DNA of 16,560 nucleotides from Nitrospirota bacterium (GTDB taxonomy: Bacteria; Nitrospirota; Nitrospiria; Nitrospirales; Nitrospiraceae), in the NCBI GenBank assembly GCA_004296865.1, contig SCVQ01000023.1, positions 1 through 16,560 on the forward strand, written 5' to 3'. The first letter of the stretch is position 1, and every line of letters starts with the position of its first letter. Under the pieces are notes generated by a model, which did no database searches, was not told the DNA's origin, and saw only the letters and a list, made by a program, of their open reading frames with translations. The position numbers were made by a program, and so were the translations under genes. Positions 1 through 6,252 of this stretch are shown piece by piece.

Positions 1-37
1 CGCCGTGACCAACTGCTCTGGCGTCGCATAACGAGGT
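1..37 (+). other. Left edge: possible tail of an upstream gene
   Basis: Too little is visible to name a gene. Frame 2 is open from the window edge and ends with TAA at 29-31, giving a tail that reads AVTNCSGVA. Frame 1 is also open and ends with TGA at 76-78, directly against the ATG at 79. If the sigma-28-like promoter at 38-64 is real, the frame 2 end is the more natural one because it leaves the promoter in a short intergenic gap. This choice is inference. Confidence 0.15.
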
Positions 38-64
38 TAAGTTTTTGGGCCGTTGCGCCGATAC
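38..64 (+). promoter_or_regulatory. Sigma-28 (FliA)-type promoter candidate before the FliK-like gene
   Basis: The sequence reads TAAG, then 15 bases, then GCCGATAC. The enterobacterial FliA consensus is TAAA-N15-GCCGATAA, so this is 3 of 4 and 7 of 8 positions at the right spacing. The bases around the upstream element (TTAAGTTT at 37-44) also resemble the extended TAAAGTTT. A start of transcription near 71-72 would leave a very short leader before the ATG at 79 or 85, which is a weak point. A late-class promoter suits a hook-length/export-switch type gene. Confidence 0.5.
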
Positions 65-78
65 CAGAGTGCGGTTGA

Positions 79-1827
79 ATGTCAATGCAACCTTTGCTGT
101 TGAATATCCCCAATTTCCCCCAGCCCACAGAAGGGGCACCTGGGCCCCAAGGGCTTTTGGTTCCGGGCGAATTAATCCAAGCAACGGTTCTGGAGCGACA
201 GGACGCTGGGAAGCTGCTCATCCTGGTCAAGGGCGTTCCGCTTAGCGCCAGTTCGCTGGTCGGGCAACTGCAACCAGGGCAGGTGATTCAGGCTCGTGTG
301 GAACAAGTAGGGGGGCAGATTCTCCTCAAGCTTGAGCCGCCGGTCAGGACCGGAGGATATCTTCAGCCGGCGTTGAATGGAAGCGACAAGAGCAGCCAGC
401 TTCTAGAGCCGGGAGGGGTTGGAGAGGACGTGCGGGGACAAGCCGGGACTGTCAGGCCACCGATCCGGGGATTTCCTCATCTGGTCGAATTGCCGGGTGC
501 TCTTTATCATGGTGAGGAGGGGCCGGAGCCGCGCCTGCCGATTCAGCAGGGCGGTAATCTTCCAACGGTTCCTGCTGTTCCAATGAAAGCCGGGGGCGGC
601 ATTCCGTTCCTCCGAGTCGAGCCGCAGCCTTCTGTAGCAGCCGAACAGGCAGACCTGCTCGCGCCAGCCGGGCCGTCCAGTCAAGAAGGTCCGCAAGAGG
701 GTCCGCAAGAGAGTCCGATTGAGGCCGGGCAACCAAGCCGGGTTTCGCATCAGTCTTATCAGCCGATCCGGCCGGTCCCGCTCACGGGCAATCCGGTTCC
801 ATTTCCACTCCCCAGCGACAGCTCCGAAGCGATTGAAGTTGGGAGGCCGGTCCTGACGAGTCAGGCGGCAGCCTCCCAGCACGTTGAATCCAAGCCGCGT
901 CCTCAAGCGGGAGACACCGATCCGATCGCGCAGCTGCTTAGGACGTTACTGCCTGTCGATGAGTCCTTCGGTCCAAGCTTCGATCGGCTGCTCAACTCGG
1001 TTCGCACCGCTGTACTTCGCAAGGAGATCCCCGAGCGAGTGGGAGTGGAATTGGAGCGGTTCCGCGAACGTCTGGTCTTGAAGGCGGCGGAAGCGACCGG
1101 CCCGCAGATCAAGGAGGCCCTCGTTGCCAAAGGCTTACAGCATGAGCGGGCGCTGTTGCCGTTTCCGGAGAAGGATGGAGACGGCAGGCAAGGCACTCGC
1201 ACGCCTTCCGAGCCGACGCTGAAGGGTTGGCTGATGACGATCCTCAAGGTCCATGCCAAACCGGTGTGGGAGGGGCCTTCCGTGGCGACAGGGTCTGGTG
1301 AGGCGCCGGCACGGACGTCTTCTCAAGAAACGGCTCAGACCACGACCGTCGAATGGGTCAAAGAGGCGCAGCACATGCTCCACGTGATTGAGCGGGAGCA
1401 GGTGATCAACTCGCTCAACGTGCAACAAGGGCAGCCGCTTCTGGTCGAATTGCCGCTGAATCTGGGGACGAACGCCTCGGCGCTCCTCTATGTGTATCAG
1501 CCGGACGGAGACGGGGCGCGGCAGCAGCAGTCGAAGGGGGGGCGGTCGCACAGCCTGGTGACGTTGCTGGAGTTGGACGGGATCGGCGCGATCCGGGTGG
1601 ATGCGCGGTTGACCGGCAAGCGCATCGCGGCGCGTTTCATGGTCGATCGTTCGGACGTCGAACGAGCCGTGGCGGCGCTCCTGCCGACTTTGAGTCAAGG
1701 GTTGACGGCCAGGGGGTATCAGGTGGAAACGCTTTCTTCTGGGGTCGCCGACTCAGGCACCGTCCACGGAGAGGACTTGGCGGTCCCTATGGCTCCAGGC
1801 CGAAGTCTGGTCAACGTACGGGCATGA
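79..1827 (+). CDS. FliK-like protein with flagellar hook-length control C-terminal domain
   Basis: This 582-residue protein has the layout of FliK relatives. A small beta-rich segment (about residues 27-85, containing PGELIQATVLE and PGQVIQARVEQ) is followed by a long Pro/Gln/Glu-rich variable middle (about 90-310). A conserved C-terminal domain lies at about 449-555. It contains QPLLVELPLNLG, LLELDGIGAIRVDARLTGKRI and a final LPTLSQGLTARGYQVETLS, the pattern of the FliK domain that contacts the FlhB export switch. FliK proteins set hook length and trigger the switch to late substrates. The next gene encodes an FlhB C-domain mimic, which supports an export-switch role. The main fliK usually lies after fliI/fliJ, so this may be a paralogue like the one paired with ylqH in Bacillus. 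ATG 79 is the first start; ATG 85 is equally possible, and neither has a strong Shine-Dalgarno. The N-terminal and middle parts are not diagnostic. Confidence 0.7.
   Translation: MSMQPLLLNIPNFPQPTEGAPGPQGLLVPGELIQATVLERQDAGKLLILVKGVPLSASSLVGQLQPGQVIQARVEQVGGQILLKLEPPVRTGGYLQPALNGSDKSSQLLEPGGVGEDVRGQAGTVRPPIRGFPHLVELPGALYHGEEGPEPRLPIQQGGNLPTVPAVPMKAGGGIPFLRVEPQPSVAAEQADLLAPAGPSSQEGPQEGPQESPIEAGQPSRVSHQSYQPIRPVPLTGNPVPFPLPSDSSEAIEVGRPVLTSQAAASQHVESKPRPQAGDTDPIAQLLRTLLPVDESFGPSFDRLLNSVRTAVLRKEIPERVGVELERFRERLVLKAAEATGPQIKEALVAKGLQHERALLPFPEKDGDGRQGTRTPSEPTLKGWLMTILKVHAKPVWEGPSVATGSGEAPARTSSQETAQTTTVEWVKEAQHMLHVIEREQVINSLNVQQGQPLLVELPLNLGTNASALLYVYQPDGDGARQQQSKGGRSHSLVTLLELDGIGAIRVDARLTGKRIAARFMVDRSDVERAVAALLPTLSQGLTARGYQVETLSSGVADSGTVHGEDLAVPMAPGRSLVNVRA
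682..717 (+). repeat. Three tandem 12-bp units inside the FliK-like gene
   Basis: Three consecutive copies of CAAGARRGTCCG occur at 682-693, 694-705 and 706-717 with one or two differences. They encode QEGP-QEGP-QESP. They lie in the low-complexity variable middle of the protein, and the unit is a multiple of three, so copy-number change would alter length without breaking the frame. Confidence 0.8.
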
Positions 1828-1863
1828 ACCCCGGCGCTCTTCCACCGGTTCGAAAGGGTTCTT

Positions 1864-2196
1864 ATGGGCTATAAACGGGTCCCTCGCCAACCCTATGCCG
1901 TGGCGCTGGAATATGCCCCGCCTCAGTATGTCTCCCCGCGTGTGACTGCACGGGGACGGGGAGAGCTGGCGGAGCGCATTATTCGCGAAGCGCAGCAGGC
2001 CGGCGTTCCGATTGAGGAAAACCGAGATTTGGTCGAACTCCTTCTGCAACTCGATCTGAACGAGTGCATTCCGCCCGATCTGTATCAGGCCGTTGCCGAG
2101 ATTCTGGTCTTCATCTATGGGCTTAATGAGCAATGGAAGGCGGAACGTGGCCTCCGCTGCAGACATGATCCACAGAATTCATCGGATGAATACTGA
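1864..2196 (+). CDS. FlhX-like (FlhB C-domain homologue) export switch protein
   Basis: This 110-residue protein matches the cytoplasmic C-terminal domain of FlhB/YscU. It contains YAVALEYAPP, a VSPRVTARGRGELAERIIREA block (about 23-43), VPIEENRDLVELLLQL (48-63) and IPPDLYQAVAEILVFIYGLN (69-88). All membrane helices of FlhB are absent. The NPTH self-cleavage site is also absent: the aligned position before YAVAL reads PRQP. It therefore resembles the polypeptide left after FlhB cleavage. Known FlhX/YlqH proteins can partly stand in for that domain at the flagellar export gate. It starts 36 bp after the FliK-like gene, with GAAAGGG at 1852-1858 as a ribosome site before ATG 1864. The pairing suggests a FliK-type ruler meeting an FlhB-type switch domain. 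The tail after residue 93 is unconserved. Family assignment is firm; the exact role is inference. Confidence 0.85.
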   Translation: MGYKRVPRQPYAVALEYAPPQYVSPRVTARGRGELAERIIREAQQAGVPIEENRDLVELLLQLDLNECIPPDLYQAVAEILVFIYGLNEQWKAERGLRCRHDPQNSSDEY

Positions 2197-4087
2197 CGCC
2201 GATATCACGAGATGCCGGTCCGCTGTTCGTGGCCTGAACGCGGCCTTGCTGTTCGTTTTGATGGCCGGCACGGCCTGTACGTCCCAGCCCCTGGCGCCTC
2301 CGCCACCTGAGGCCATGGCCTCTGCAAAGGCCTCGTCCGGCACGTCCAGTACCGCGAAATTTCCTCCCACTCTGGTTATCTCCGTGTTGTATTTTGAGGA
2401 CAGGACGAGGGCGCCGGACTTAGCCTGGATGCAAAAAGGTTTGGCGGACATGTTGGTCGCCGAATTGGCGCGGATTCCGTCCGTGTTGGTCGTGCAGCGG
2501 CAGCGCCTGGAGGAGGTTGTCCGGGAGCAGACGCTGCACCTCTCCGGCCGGGTGGCCGACGAGTCGGCAGTCCGAGCGGGGCGTCTGGCTGGCGCCACGG
2601 TGCTGGTGACCGGCAGCGTGACGGTGGTGGAGGGGCACCTGCGGATCGATGCGCAGATACTGGGGGTGGAGCAGGGCGCGATCCTGGGGATGGCAGTCGC
2701 TGAGGGGCGTTTGGCGGAGGTGTCTTCCGTCGCCCGCTCTTTGGTGGCGAAGGTGGTGGAACTTCTTCCGGATACGGGCCATCGCCAGACCGAAACGGCG
2801 ACGACAGTCGCGACCGACCCCAAGCCGGGATTCGTCCCAGCCGCCAAGGCCAACGATGTCGGCGAGATACTCAGCCGCGAAGGCAAAATGTTCCAAGCCC
2901 TGGAAGAGTTCGAGCGCGCACTGGCGGCCGATCCGACTCACAGCGCCGCTCGCTCCAACTACGCCAACGTCGTCCGCAGTCTTTCCGGACCGGAGTTGCT
3001 TAAGACAGGTCCCGTTGAGGAAGCCTCAGGCGGAGACCGGTTGATTGTGGCGCGGCTTGTGGAACGGTTGGCAGGTTCGGGGCTTGAAGCAGAAACCGCC
3101 CAGGCCCGCACCGAGCGAGCGAAGGACGGTTCCCTGACGCTTCATGTGCCGGTTCGATTCTGGCTCCTGTCCTCTGCGGTGGATGCCGTGGCCGAATCCA
3201 CGCATGCGATGGGCGGGACAATCCGGCAGAAGGCCGGCGGGAACGGGGCCCCAGCTGCAATCGAGGTTGCGTTGTCTTCACGTGCCGATCTGAACCGTGA
3301 CTTTGTACAAGGGGTCGCCGTGCCGCGACGAGTCTATCTGCGGCTCCTGGCAAAGGACGGCAAGACTCTTGCCGTCTATTCGAGTTTGCAGGACTGGCGT
3401 CTATCCACCTGGGTCTTGCCGGTGGATGATCAACGGGTGCGGATCGAGAGCGGGCTGGTGCTTGCGGCGGAGGGCGTCTTTTCAGGTCTGACGTCGGAAC
3501 AAGTGGCGGCTGTCGAGGGGGTCAAGATGACGGTCGATGCCGTTCCGCGCGAGCGCGCGATCGTGAGCCTGGATGCGTCTGCGGCAGAGGGGCAGCCTTC
3601 AACGCGCGATCGATCCAGACAAAGAACGCCGCCGACGGACTATTCGGATGCCCCGGCTATCAGGTCGTTACGCGCTATGCTGGAGCGATCCTGGAATCCT
3701 CCAGTTGCAGAGCGTCCCTGGGGCCATGGCTACTTGCCTGGCAATGAACGGGAAGCGGTTGTGACTGCCGTGCTTGAGGCGGGAAGGCCGGAGATGCGGG
3801 AGGAGCCGCACCTCGTGCATACGTCCGGGGACCCTGATTTTGATCTGGCCGCAGTGGGGGCGGCGAAGGCTACTCTCAAAAATTGGCTGGTGGAATCAGG
3901 CGCAGGCTCATTCGGTACCGGCACAGGTGCGACGGATGGGCAAAAGAGCCGTGCCGTGAAACTCCGCGCTCAATTCAGACTGATCAAAGACGTACCGGCA
4001 CTGAACCTCATCGGTCCTCTAGGTCCCGGAGCTCGGCCTTGGCCGGTCGTCCGGACAGAGGAACTTGGGTCTCTCCCTGTCCAATAG
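2186..4087 (+). CDS. Exported CsgG/FlgO-like protein with TPR and TonB/TolA-like C-terminus
   Basis: This is a 633-residue protein if it starts at ATG 2186, overlapping the FlhX-like stop by 11 bp. ATG 2165 and ATG 2093 are alternatives, but they only add residues before the signal peptide. A signal-like stretch (GLNAALLFVLMAGTAC) ends in Cys31; the lipobox is poor because Gly sits at -3, so lipidation is uncertain. Residues about 61-200 look like the CsgG/FlgO/TolB-N fold (LVISVLYFEDRT, GLADMLVAELARIP, VVQRQRLEEVVREQ, GATVLVTGSV). One TPR-like segment follows at about 235-275. Residues about 493-570 carry LERSWNPP and SGDPDFDLAAVGAAKAT, which resemble TolA/TonB C-terminal domains. FlgO in Vibrio is an envelope protein needed for normal motility, so a flagellar envelope role is plausible. 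The region 280-490 is unrecognised. Domain order is read by eye; function is inference. Confidence 0.6.
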   Translation: MNTDADITRCRSAVRGLNAALLFVLMAGTACTSQPLAPPPPEAMASAKASSGTSSTAKFPPTLVISVLYFEDRTRAPDLAWMQKGLADMLVAELARIPSVLVVQRQRLEEVVREQTLHLSGRVADESAVRAGRLAGATVLVTGSVTVVEGHLRIDAQILGVEQGAILGMAVAEGRLAEVSSVARSLVAKVVELLPDTGHRQTETATTVATDPKPGFVPAAKANDVGEILSREGKMFQALEEFERALAADPTHSAARSNYANVVRSLSGPELLKTGPVEEASGGDRLIVARLVERLAGSGLEAETAQARTERAKDGSLTLHVPVRFWLLSSAVDAVAESTHAMGGTIRQKAGGNGAPAAIEVALSSRADLNRDFVQGVAVPRRVYLRLLAKDGKTLAVYSSLQDWRLSTWVLPVDDQRVRIESGLVLAAEGVFSGLTSEQVAAVEGVKMTVDAVPRERAIVSLDASAAEGQPSTRDRSRQRTPPTDYSDAPAIRSLRAMLERSWNPPVAERPWGHGYLPGNEREAVVTAVLEAGRPEMREEPHLVHTSGDPDFDLAAVGAAKATLKNWLVESGAGSFGTGTGATDGQKSRAVKLRAQFRLIKDVPALNLIGPLGPGARPWPVVRTEELGSLPVQ

Positions 4088-4142
4088 GTATCGACCGTCA
4101 TCTTTCCGTCAATTGCTGTGATCTTCCTGTGGACTATCGGGT

Positions 4143-4177
4143 GTGTCAAATTTATTTCATCGACAGCCCATTGACAC
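4143..4177. repeat. Inverted repeat GTGTCAA / TTGACAC
   Basis: Perfect 7-bp arms at 4143-4149 and 4171-4177 are separated by 21 bp. The right arm includes a TTGACA hexamer, but no good -10 element lies 16-18 bp downstream. It could be an operator or a weak stem at the end of the preceding transcript. No U-run follows directly, so a terminator call is not supported. Confidence 0.35.
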
Positions 4178-4263
4178 TCAATTAATATATTCTTTACAGC
4201 TTTTCCACAGGCTCTTCATAGCAGCAAGACTTGTACCGCCAAGACGGACAATTTATTTTCATC

Positions 4264-4291
4264 GTCGAGCAAGATTCTCTTGCCTGTCGAC
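4264..4291. repeat. Strong imperfect palindrome/hairpin, possible activator site
   Basis: GTCGA (4264-4268) and GCAAGA (4269-4274) pair with TCTTGC (4278-4283) and TCGAC (4287-4291). The loop is the three bases TTC and there is a 3-base bulge (4284-4286). That gives 11 pairs. It is not followed by T-rich DNA on either strand, so it is not an intrinsic terminator. Its right end lies about 105 bp upstream of the sigma-54 element at 4397, a usual distance for an enhancer-binding activator. That role is inference. Confidence 0.55.
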
Positions 4292-4396
4292 ATGTCATTA
4301 GAAGCCCAAAAACTCAATGACTTAAAATCGTGGGGCAGAATCAAGGCGGCTCGTATTTATTTTGCGAGTCTTTATTGACAAAAATACAAGTAGAGA

Positions 4397-4412
4397 TGGT
4401 ACGGACATTGCT
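4397..4412 (+). promoter_or_regulatory. Sigma-54 (-24/-12) promoter for the first response regulator
   Basis: The site reads TGGTACGGACATTGCT. Against TGGCAC-N5-TTGCW it has one mismatch (T for C), and the invariant GG and GC are 10 bases apart as required. It lies in the intergenic region 226 bp before the ATG of a sigma-54 activator, so the regulator gene is itself likely under sigma-54 control. Confidence 0.7.
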
Positions 4413-4447
4413 GTATCTTTGGATAACTTGTGCATGGAAAATTTGTC

Positions 4448-4476
4448 TTGAATATTTTGGCTTGGTCAGTTATAGA
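4448..4476 (+). promoter_or_regulatory. Possible sigma-70-type promoter
   Basis: TTGAAT (4448-4453) and TATAGA (4471-4476) are 17 bp apart. Each matches its consensus at 4 of 6 positions, and the -10 lacks the important last T. In AT-rich DNA such a match can arise by chance. It could supply basal expression of the downstream regulator. Confidence 0.25.
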
Positions 4477-4637
4477 TGTGACGGTTTTGTCCTACCAAAA
4501 AGCCTCGCTCGCACCAGCGTTCACAGCGATGGTCGGGAGATTTGACAGATGTGGCTGCCCGATGTGCCTGACCGCGCTCCTGTTTTCTCAATTGATCTCA
4601 TAACCTCGGCCTTTTTCTCGAGGAGTAAAGGATCACA

Positions 4638-6074
4638 ATGAATCAGTCTCACATCGTAATCGTCGATGACGAAGAGACGGTTCGGGAGACCCTTCGCGAG
4701 TTTCTGATCGATGAAGGGTATCAGGTCACGGCCGTGGCGGACGGAGAGGCCGCCATTCAAGCGATCAAAGACGAGCCGGTCCAAATCGTCTTGACGGATC
4801 TACGGTTGCCGGGGATGGGGGGGTTGGAAATATTGGAGCGAGCGGCGCAGGTGAATGCCCAGATCGCCTGCATCGTCATGACGGGCTACGGCACGATCGA
4901 ATCCGCGGTCAAAGCCATGAAGGCGGGCGCCTATGATTTCATTACGAAACCGATACAATTTGATGCTGCCTCAGTGGTCATTAAAAAGGCCTTGGAATTC
5001 CAAAAGCTCCGCCAGGAAAATCTCCTCTTGAGAAAGACTGTCAAAGAGAAGTACCGCTTGGAGCATCTGATCGGAACAAGCGATGTCATGCGCGAATTAC
5101 ATGAATTTGTTGAAAAAGTTTCGGACAGCGACAGCACCATCCTGATCCAGGGAGAGAGCGGGACTGGCAAGGAACTTGTGGCCCGCATGCTGCACTTCAA
5201 TAGCCTCCGCCGAGATCGCCCCTTGGTCCCGGTGAATTGCGGGGCGATTCCTGAAAATTTGTTGGAATCAGAGTTGTTTGGACATGAAAAAGGGGCCTTT
5301 ACCGGTGCGCTGAATGCCCGTATGGGCCGGTTTGAACTGGCCCACGGTGGGACCCTCTTCCTCGACGAGGTGGGCGAGATGAGTCCACCCCTTCAGGTGA
5401 AGTTGTTGCGGGCCATCCAGGAGCGCGCGTTTGAACGGGTGGGAGGGACGAAAACGGTTCGGGTGGACGTGCGTATTATTGCCGCGACCAATATCGATCT
5501 TGAGTTGGCGGTCAAGGAACGGCGCTTTCGGGAGGACCTCTATTATCGATTGAATGTGATTCCCCTCACAATCCCGCCCCTTCGGGAGCGACGGAGCGAC
5601 ATCCCGCTGTTGTTCGATCACTTCATCCAACAGTTCACCCAGACCAAGCAGACTTCCATCCGAGAGGTGGAGGCGGCAGCGATGAATTGTCTGATGCACT
5701 ATTCCTGGCCGGGGAATATTCGAGAGTTGAAAAATCTGGTCGAGCGGCTGGTGATTCTGAAAAGGTCCGGCACTGTTACGGTCTCGGAACTCCCTGAAAA
5801 GATCCTGAAGAGTCAGCCGACTCCGGCTCCGGCTCAGGCTCCGAGTCGGAGCCAGGGTCCAGCCCAAGAGCCCGACGTATTTAACGGCACAGGGATTCAC
5901 CTCGTCAAGGAACTTGAGCGGTACGAAAATCGCTTGATTGCCGAAGCATTACGCAAAACCAACGGTGTGACGAGCAGGGCCGCGCAACTACTGCACCTCA
6001 ATCGGACGACATTGGTTGAGAAGCTCAAGCGCAAGGGCCTTGACTCAAAAGTGCAGGGAGAGCTCTACGTCTGA
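4638..6074 (+). CDS. Sigma-54 activator response regulator (NtrC/FlrC type), first copy
   Basis: This is a 478-residue protein with three parts. The receiver (about 1-120) has acidic residues D10/D11, phospho-acceptor D54 in LTDLRLPG and K104 in TKP. The AAA+ sigma-54 interaction domain (about 143-380) has Walker A GESGTGKE (172-179), the sigma-54 contact loop GAFTGA (219-224) and Walker B FLDE (241-244). After a Pro/Ala/Gln-rich linker (about 405-425) comes a Fis-type helix-turn-helix (about 435-475, TSRAAQLLHLNRTTLVEKLKRKG). It should activate sigma-54 promoters after phosphorylation of D54. AAAGGA at 4627-4632 sits 5 bases before the ATG. No kinase gene adjoins it directly; the nearest is two genes downstream. 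Position in a flagellar locus suggests a flagellar regulator (FlrA/FlrC/FlgR-like). Unlike many FleQ/FlrA masters it keeps an intact receiver. The exact target is unknown. Confidence 0.9.
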   Translation: MNQSHIVIVDDEETVRETLREFLIDEGYQVTAVADGEAAIQAIKDEPVQIVLTDLRLPGMGGLEILERAAQVNAQIACIVMTGYGTIESAVKAMKAGAYDFITKPIQFDAASVVIKKALEFQKLRQENLLLRKTVKEKYRLEHLIGTSDVMRELHEFVEKVSDSDSTILIQGESGTGKELVARMLHFNSLRRDRPLVPVNCGAIPENLLESELFGHEKGAFTGALNARMGRFELAHGGTLFLDEVGEMSPPLQVKLLRAIQERAFERVGGTKTVRVDVRIIAATNIDLELAVKERRFREDLYYRLNVIPLTIPPLRERRSDIPLLFDHFIQQFTQTKQTSIREVEAAAMNCLMHYSWPGNIRELKNLVERLVILKRSGTVTVSELPEKILKSQPTPAPAQAPSRSQGPAQEPDVFNGTGIHLVKELERYENRLIAEALRKTNGVTSRAAQLLHLNRTTLVEKLKRKGLDSKVQGELYV

Positions 6075-6186
6075 CGCACGTCCGTCCTTCTTCCGTCAAC
6101 GATTTGACCTCCGACAACACCCTCTCCGCGCGCAGTTGACTCTCTTCCCGTAACGTATTCCTGCTCACTGTCGAACCCCGCGTAAC

Positions 6187-6214
6187 TACACAGTCCACTC
6201 AGTGGCTCTGTGTG
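6187..6214. repeat. Hairpin between the first regulator and the TPR gene
   Basis: CACAG (6189-6193) pairs with CTGTG (6208-6212), flanked by A6188-T6213, and CCA (6195-6197) pairs with TGG (6203-6205). No T-run follows, so it is not a clear terminator. It lies just upstream of the sigma-54-like site at 6225 and could be an operator or an mRNA structure. Confidence 0.4.
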
Positions 6215-6224
6215 AGACTCTGAA

Positions 6225-6240
6225 GGGCATAGAAGTTGCT
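6225..6240 (+). promoter_or_regulatory. Possible sigma-54 promoter before the TPR gene
   Basis: GGGCATAGAAGTTGCT has the invariant GG and GC at the correct 10-base spacing and a perfect TTGCT, with changes at the first T and at the C of GGCAC. It lies 12 bp before the preferred GTG start at 6253, so transcription would begin almost at that codon. Either translation is leaderless, a later start is used, or the match is accidental. Confidence 0.35.
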
Positions 6241-6252
6241 CGATCTCCCTAT

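Larger units (their letters stand above)
4088..4637. other. AT-rich intergenic control region
   Basis: These 550 bp hold no convincing gene. Hand counts give 20 of 60 G/C at 4141-4200 and 22 of 60 at 4381-4440, against about 63% in neighbouring coding DNA. It contains an inverted repeat (4143-4177), a strong hairpin (4264-4291), a sigma-54 promoter (4397-4412) and a weaker sigma-70-like promoter (4448-4476). From the predicted sigma-54 start near 4424 there would be a leader of about 215 nt before the regulator at 4638. I see no poly-U terminator and no riboswitch that I recognise. Confidence 0.7.

Noticed and set aside
2198..2205. GCCGATAT, a sigma-28 -10-like word near the start of the CsgG/FlgO-like gene
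   Set aside because: No TAAA-like element lies 15 bases upstream, and the word is inside the coding start, so it is likely chance.
4171..4200. TTGACA at 4171 as a sigma-70 -35 element
   Set aside because: At 16-18 bp downstream there is no acceptable -10; the TATATT nearby is only 9 bp away.
4201..4426. DnaA-box-like words (TTTTCCACA at 4201 and TTTGGATAA at 4418) in AT-rich DNA
   Set aside because: Each has one mismatch, they are far apart, and no replication gene is nearby. This is weak evidence for an origin.
4330..4545. A 71-codon open frame in the AT-rich gap
   Set aside because: It starts with GTG lacking a ribosome site, spans the sigma-54 element, and its composition looks like translated non-coding DNA (many Leu, Cys, Trp). 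No family is recognisable.
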